From Nocardia sp. NBC_01503 (GTDB lineage: Bacteria; Actinomycetota; Actinomycetes; Mycobacteriales; Mycobacteriaceae), in the NCBI RefSeq assembly GCF_036327755.1, contig NZ_CP109596.1, positions 7,192,001-7,256,000 of the forward strand: DNA of 64,000 bases, in the 5' to 3' direction. Of this stretch, positions 59,945 through 64,000 are shown in pieces (position 1 is the stretch's first letter; each line of letters starts with the position of its first letter). Position numbers and translations under genes: made by a program. The notes under the pieces were generated by a model. The model saw nothing but the letters and a program-made list of their open reading frames with translations. It did no database searches and was not told where the DNA came from.

Positions 59945-61321
59945 GTGTCAGCCCTGCTCACCGTTCTCAGCCTGATCGGTTTCATCGCACTGACCGCCGG
60001 TACGGCATTGTTCGTCGCCGCGGAATTCTCACTCACCGCCCTGGAACGCAGCACCGTGGAGGCGCACGCCCGCGAGGGCGATCGCCGCGCCCGGCAGGTG
60101 CGCAAAGCGCATCGCACGCTGTCGTTCCAACTCTCCGGGGCCCAGTTGGGCATCACCATCACCACGCTGATCACCGGTTATATCGCCGAACCGGTGCTGG
60201 CGCGACTGCTGGAGCCCCTCTTCGACGCCCTCGGCCTGGATTCGGGCGCCTCGCACGGCATTTCGCTGGCGCTGGCGCTGATCCTGGCCACCTCGCTGTC
60301 CATGATCTACGGCGAGCTGGTGCCGAAGAATATCGCCATCGCCGCACCGCTGGCGACCGCACGCTGGACCGCGGGACCCATGATGTGGTTCTCGACCGCG
60401 TTCCGCTGGTTGATCAATTTCCTGAACGGCACGGCCAACTGGGCCGTGCGCCGGCTCGGGGTCGAACCGGCCGAGGAGTTGCGTTCGGCGCGTTCACCGC
60501 AGGAGTTGGGTTCGCTGGTGCGCACCTCGGCCCTGCACGGCGCGCTGGATCAGCGCACCGCACAGGTGGTGGATCGCTCACTGCAGTTCGGTGAGCGCAG
60601 CGCTGAGGAGTTGATGACCCCGCGCGTGAAGATCGAATCGCTGGATCAGGACTGCACCATCGCCGATCTCATCGAAACGGCAAGTCGCACCGGCTATTCG
60701 CGCTTCCCGGTGATCGACGGGGATCTGGACAACACGCTCGGCGTCGTCCATGTGAAGCAGGCGTTCACCCATCCGGCGACCCAGCGCCGCACTATCCGGC
60801 TCAAGTCCATCTGCCAGCCCGTGCCCATAGTGCCCGCGAGCCTGGACGGTGACGAGGTCCTGGAGCGCGTGCGCGCCGACGGCATGCAGGTGGCCCTGGT
60901 CGTCGACGAATACGGCGGCACCGCGGGCATCGTCACCATGGAGGACCTGATCGAGGAGATCCTCGGCGATGTCCGCGATGAGCATGACGAGGAGGAGCTC
61001 GATGTGCGCCGCACCTCCAACGGCTGGGACTGCTCCGGTCTGCTGCGCATCGACGAGGTCTCGCGCACAACGGGTTACGACGCGCCCGAGGGCGAATACG
61101 AAACCCTCGGCGGTCTGGTGCTGACCCAACTGGGCCGGATTCCGGTCACCGGCGATGAGGTGCTGCTGCCCGAACCCGGAAACAACCACACCATGGATCC
61201 GCATACCGGTGGCGGCTGGATCGCCAAGGTGGAGCGGATGGACGGCCGCCGGATCGACCGGGTGCTACTGCGCCCCGTCGACGCCGAGGGCCTGGCGGAG
61301 TGGGAGCTGAACCATGGGTGA
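59945..61321 (+). CDS. CNNM/CorC-type transporter with CBS pair, first copy
   Basis: The protein (about 458 residues from GTG 59945; GTG 59933 and 59936 are alternatives) has a DUF21/CNNM membrane domain (residues 1-190, with FVAAEFSLTALERSTVEAHAR, FQLSGAQLGITITTLITGY and SMIYGELVPKNIAIA in shorter pieces), two CBS motifs (about 215-340, with MTPRVKIESL and GTAGIVTMEDLIEEI-type ends) and a CorC_HlyC domain. CNNM proteins export Mg2+ in exchange for Na+. Old labels call them haemolysins. It overlaps the second copy by 8 bp. The mycobacterial homologues have the same order behind guaB1. Confidence 0.9.
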   Translation: MSALLTVLSLIGFIALTAGTALFVAAEFSLTALERSTVEAHAREGDRRARQVRKAHRTLSFQLSGAQLGITITTLITGYIAEPVLARLLEPLFDALGLDSGASHGISLALALILATSLSMIYGELVPKNIAIAAPLATARWTAGPMMWFSTAFRWLINFLNGTANWAVRRLGVEPAEELRSARSPQELGSLVRTSALHGALDQRTAQVVDRSLQFGERSAEELMTPRVKIESLDQDCTIADLIETASRTGYSRFPVIDGDLDNTLGVVHVKQAFTHPATQRRTIRLKSICQPVPIVPASLDGDEVLERVRADGMQVALVVDEYGGTAGIVTMEDLIEEILGDVRDEHDEEELDVRRTSNGWDCSGLLRIDEVSRTTGYDAPEGEYETLGGLVLTQLGRIPVTGDEVLLPEPGNNHTMDPHTGGGWIAKVERMDGRRIDRVLLRPVDAEGLAEWELNHG

Positions 61322-62378
61322 TTGGACAGCGGTACTGCTGGCTTTGGGTCTGCTGCTGGGTAACGCGTTCTTCGTCGGCGCGGAGTTCGCCTTGATCTCC
61401 GCCCGCCGCGACCGGCTCGAAGCGCTTGCCGCACAGGGCAAGCGCAGTGCCAATACCGTGATCGAGGCGGCGCAGAACCTGTCGATGATGCTGGCGGCCG
61501 CACAGCTGGGCATCACCATCTGCTCGATCCTGCTGGGCCGGGTCGGTGAACCCGCTGTGGCGCATCTGCTTTCGGGCGTCTTCGACCTGATCGGCATGCC
61601 GGATTCGCTGTTGCACCCGATCTCGTTCGCGGTGGCGCTGGCCATCGTGGTGGTGCTGCACATCCTGCTCGGCGAGATGATTCCGAAGAATATCGCCCTC
61701 GCCGGGCCGGAACGCAGTGCGCTGCTGCTGGTTCCGCTGCATCTGATGTGGTTGCGGCTGGCCAAACCGCTCATCTCGATCTACAACCTGGCGGCGAATC
61801 TGTCGCTGCGGGCGCTGCGGATCGAACCCAAGGATGAGCTGGACTCCACCGTGTCGTCGGTGGAGTTGGCGGAGATGTTCGGTGAATCGCATTCGGAGGG
61901 GCTGCTGGACGAGGAGGAGCATCGCCGCCTCACCCAGGCGCTGGGCTCCAGCGACAGCATTGTCTCCGATGTGATGGTGCCGCTGGTCAAGACCCGGTCG
62001 GTGCCATTGCGCGGTGAGGGCACCACCCTCGGCGATATCGAGAACGCCGTCACCGAAACGGGATTCTCCCGCTATCCGGTGCGGGCCGCGGACGGATCGC
62101 TGGTCGGCTACCTGCACGTCAAGGATGTGCTGGACCTGGTGGCCGATGACAAGGCCGGGCCCTCGACGCCCATCCCCCGCACCGATATCCGCCCGCTGCC
62201 CACGGTCAGCGCGGGAGCCACCCTCTTCGAGGCCCTGGCCCGCCTGCGCCGCACCAACTCCCATCTGGGCCGGGTGGTGGACAGTCGCGGCAATACCGTC
62301 GGCATCGTCGCGCTCGAGGATCTGGTGGAGGAGTTCGTCGGCACCGTCCGCGACGCCACCCACCGCATCGCGGAGTGA
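61314..62378 (+). CDS. CNNM/CorC-type transporter with CBS pair, second copy
   Basis: The 354-residue protein starts at ATG 61314. It has the same DUF21 domain (FVGAEFALISARRDRLEAL, AAAQLGITICSILLGRVGEP, ILLGEMIPKNIALAG) and a CBS pair (about 215-350, VALEDLVEEFVGTVRD at the end), but lacks the C-terminal CorC_HlyC domain of the first copy. The two probably form a heterodimer or act on different ions. The stop overlaps the next gene as GTGA, so the three genes make one operon. Confidence 0.9.
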   Translation: MGDWTAVLLALGLLLGNAFFVGAEFALISARRDRLEALAAQGKRSANTVIEAAQNLSMMLAAAQLGITICSILLGRVGEPAVAHLLSGVFDLIGMPDSLLHPISFAVALAIVVVLHILLGEMIPKNIALAGPERSALLLVPLHLMWLRLAKPLISIYNLAANLSLRALRIEPKDELDSTVSSVELAEMFGESHSEGLLDEEEHRRLTQALGSSDSIVSDVMVPLVKTRSVPLRGEGTTLGDIENAVTETGFSRYPVRAADGSLVGYLHVKDVLDLVADDKAGPSTPIPRTDIRPLPTVSAGATLFEALARLRRTNSHLGRVVDSRGNTVGIVALEDLVEEFVGTVRDATHRIAE

Positions 62379-63250
62379 TTGTGCGACAGGATGTTTCAGT
62401 GCTCGCGCCCGCCGATTGGCGGGCGCGAGCCGCCGCGCATCGAGACAGGGTCGACGCCCTCGTCGGCCCGTACCTGGCCCAGCGGGCGGTGGGCACCAAA
62501 CACCCCGTAATCGATTTCCTGTTCACCTATTACGGCCACAAGCCCGCCCAGCTCAAGCGCTGGCACCCCGGGTTCGGGGTAGCACTGGCGCAGGCCCCCG
62601 AGTACGTGGGGGCTCGCGGCTACCACCAACTCCCGAACACCGAGACCGTCACCGCGGATCCGGCCTTCCTCGAAAAGCGCCACGACACCATCGAATTCGT
62701 CACCCGCCTACTGGAGGCGACAGCCGCCCGGCCCGCACAGCTGTCCTGCTTCGGCCTCCACGAGTGGGCCATGGTCTACCGCACGGACGAGGTCCGTCAC
62801 CAGCAGGTCCCGCTGCGCCTGGGGTCGGCGGGCACCGATGCGGTCGTCGAATCAATGCAGCTGCGCTGCACCCACTATGACGCCTTCCGCTTCTTCACAC
62901 CCGAAGCGGTCCCGCTCAATATCGAGCCGTTGACGCGGGCCGATCAGGAGCATCGCGAACAGCCGGGCTGCCTACACGCGAATATGGACATCTACAAGTG
63001 GGGTTTCAAACTCACCCCGCTCATCGACTCCGACTTGCTCTTCGACAGCTTCGAATTGGCGTGCGCCGCACGTGAACTCGATATGCGCGCGAGTCCGTAC
63101 GATCTCTCCGAGTACGCCTACGAACCGATTCGCATCGAAACACCCTCGGGCCGTGCGGAATACGTCCGAGCGCAAGCCGATATCGCAACTCGCGCGGAGC
63201 AGTTGCGCGACCGCCTCACCGCCGCCTGTCGCTCACTGCTCGCGGGCTGA
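62375..63250 (+). CDS. Conserved actinobacterial protein of unknown function (often labelled 3-methyladenine DNA glycosylase)
   Basis: The 291-residue protein starts at GTG 62375 overlapping the CNNM stop. Conserved-looking parts are HPVIDFLFTYYGHKPAQLKR, RWHPGFGVALA, LSCFGLHEWAMVYR, LRCTHYDAFRFFTPEA and CLHANMDIYKW. I know this family only as a conserved actinobacterial protein that carries the 3-methyladenine DNA glycosylase label in some annotations; none of the usual helix-hairpin-helix or AlkA/AAG motifs is visible, so I would not accept that function. The many His, Cys and acidic residues in conserved blocks suggest a metal-dependent enzyme. Coupled to the CNNM genes. Confidence 0.8.
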   Translation: MIVRQDVSVLAPADWRARAAAHRDRVDALVGPYLAQRAVGTKHPVIDFLFTYYGHKPAQLKRWHPGFGVALAQAPEYVGARGYHQLPNTETVTADPAFLEKRHDTIEFVTRLLEATAARPAQLSCFGLHEWAMVYRTDEVRHQQVPLRLGSAGTDAVVESMQLRCTHYDAFRFFTPEAVPLNIEPLTRADQEHREQPGCLHANMDIYKWGFKLTPLIDSDLLFDSFELACAARELDMRASPYDLSEYAYEPIRIETPSGRAEYVRAQADIATRAEQLRDRLTAACRSLLAG

Positions 63251-63258
63251 CAGCCGGA

Positions 63259-63822
63259 TCAATTCTCATCTCGCAGTAGCAGCAGGTTCAGCAGACCGGC
63301 CGCGGCCGCGACCAGCAGCACGGCGTCGAGGTAGTGAAAGAGCATGGCGCCGAGATACGTCGGCCCGCCCCAGGCGTTCACGGTGAAGTTGGGATCCAGT
63401 CCGCCCAGGATCTGCACTCCGCAGCGGAAGGGGAGGAAGACCAGCATTCCCAGCGGGACCAGCGCGAGCACCAGGCGCAGCAGTGCCGTCGGATGCCGCG
63501 GCACCGAACGCACGGTGTGCCCGAGCCGTCGAGCGGCGGCGCTTCCCAGCGGCCGCAGCAGCAGGCGCATCGGATTGTCATGCGTGCGACGCACCACGAC
63601 GACGGCCACCAGGGCCGCCAGCCCGAACACCACCATATGCTGCCAGATCGCGGCCGTCCCCTCGACGTACTCCTGGCGCCGCGGGGATCTGCCGAGATAG
63701 GCCACACCACCGGAGATGACTCCGGCGACAAGGGAAATCACGGCGATGACGACCGACGGCCGTGACAGCCGCGCGCGGCCGGACTTCCCGGTGCGGGCGG
63801 GCTCGGTGCGATAGGTGTTCAT
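63259..63822 (-). CDS. Hypothetical four-helix membrane protein
   Basis: The 187-residue protein starts at ATG 63822 (MNTYRTEPARTGKSGRARLS). Hydrophobic segments are near residues 26-46 (VVIAVISLVAGVISGGVAYL), 62-80 (HMVVFGLAALVAVVVV), 112-132 (LLRLVLALVPLGMLVFLPF) and 160-182. No family is recognised. It converges on the preceding gene with 8 bp between stops. The frame continues upstream to 63987 without conserved character. Confidence 0.65.
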   Translation of the reverse strand: MNTYRTEPARTGKSGRARLSRPSVVIAVISLVAGVISGGVAYLGRSPRRQEYVEGTAAIWQHMVVFGLAALVAVVVVRRTHDNPMRLLLRPLGSAAARRLGHTVRSVPRHPTALLRLVLALVPLGMLVFLPFRCGVQILGGLDPNFTVNAWGGPTYLGAMLFHYLDAVLLVAAAAGLLNLLLLRDEN

Positions 63823-63976
63823 ACCTGCACGGTCGTCGTTCGCCCCGGGCCTTGTCGTCCTCCCGCGGCCCGGAATCGGCACGCGACCTGCGGCCGATTC
63901 CGGTGACGGCTCCGACTCGCGGATGACGTCTCGGGGACGATGCCGCCGCCACCGCGCGCCGGTTACCGTCGACGGC

Positions 63977-64000
63977 ATGGCGATCACTTCCCCGGCCGCG
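63977..64000 (+). CDS. Possible start of a gene cut by the window edge
   Basis: ATG 63977 opens MAITSPAA and runs off the end. A TACCGT hexamer 8 bp upstream fits the -10 of a leaderless actinobacterial promoter. Nothing more can be said. Confidence 0.3.

Noticed and set aside
1..64000. tRNA, rRNA, CRISPR, insertion sequences, prophage
   Set aside because: No cloverleaf genes, ribosomal sequence, regular spacer array, transposase or integrase was recognised by eye on either strand.

Overview
The window reads as a chromosomal stretch of a high-GC actinomycete of the order Mycobacteriales, most likely a Nocardia. The grounds are strong G/C bias at third codon positions, frequent GTG starts and ATGA/GTGA gene overlaps, and family-level landmarks: an EthA-like monooxygenase, a GuaB1-CNNM-CNNM block, BlaI next to an M56 peptidase, type II NADH dehydrogenase, two glycine-zipper secreted paralogues typical of Nocardia, and an IdeR-type iron box. 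I recognise no rRNA, tRNA, CRISPR array or transposase. All assignments come from reading the sequence; no database search was possible.

Layout. 1-2.8 kb: start of an aldehyde dehydrogenase, a divergent TetR regulator with a tandem operator, and a DUF222/HNH protein. 3-9.6 kb: histidine-utilisation operon hutU-permease-hutI-hutG with divergent hutC; hutH is absent. 9.6-21.3 kb: EthA-like Baeyer-Villiger monooxygenase, an alpha/beta hydrolase and recC-recB-recD, all on the minus strand. 21.4-26.3 kb: beta-lactamase-fold secreted protein, ndh and two tandem glycine-zipper secreted proteins. 26.3-38.7 kb: a urease locus split in two. ureA-ureB-ureC (36.3-38.7 kb) and ureF-ureG-ureD (26.4-28.5 kb) have the same strand and order but are separated by about 7.8 kb of unrelated genes (oxidoreductases, an efflux pump with its TetR, a PadR/SnoaL pair, a remnant IclR regulator and a tryptophan/proline-repeat membrane protein).

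38.8-43.5 kb is an accessory region: a small protein plus DUF6879 plus XRE/DUF5753 (Scr1-like) module, a frameshifted zinc-ribbon gene, an orphan iron box, a strong hairpin, an internally deleted lipase and two small unknown genes. 43.8-49.7 kb: TIGR01777 epimerase facing a B12-binding MerR (LitR/CarH-like), a MarR-controlled DUF6069/NmrA pair and a FhuF-like protein. 49.7-53 kb: IdeR-box-controlled siderophore ABC transporter (two permeases and an ATPase, no binding protein). 53-64 kb: blaI/M56 peptidase, DEAD-box helicase, secreted SRPBCC protein, SnoaL protein, guaB1, two CNNM transporters, a conserved unknown, membrane proteins, and the possible start of a further gene at the edge.

Genes work in visible modules: urocanate to glutamate (hut), nickel urease with GTPase-driven maturation (ure, possibly under nitrogen control), double-strand-break processing (recBCD), ester-forming oxidation plus ester hydrolysis (hydrolase-EthA), and iron uptake (IdeR box, FhuF-like, FecCD/FecE). 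The main surprises are the split urease cluster, two genes reduced by internal deletion (IclR, lipase), one single-base frameshift, a repeat-containing N-terminal extension on RecB, and several well-formed palindromic operators beside their likely regulators.
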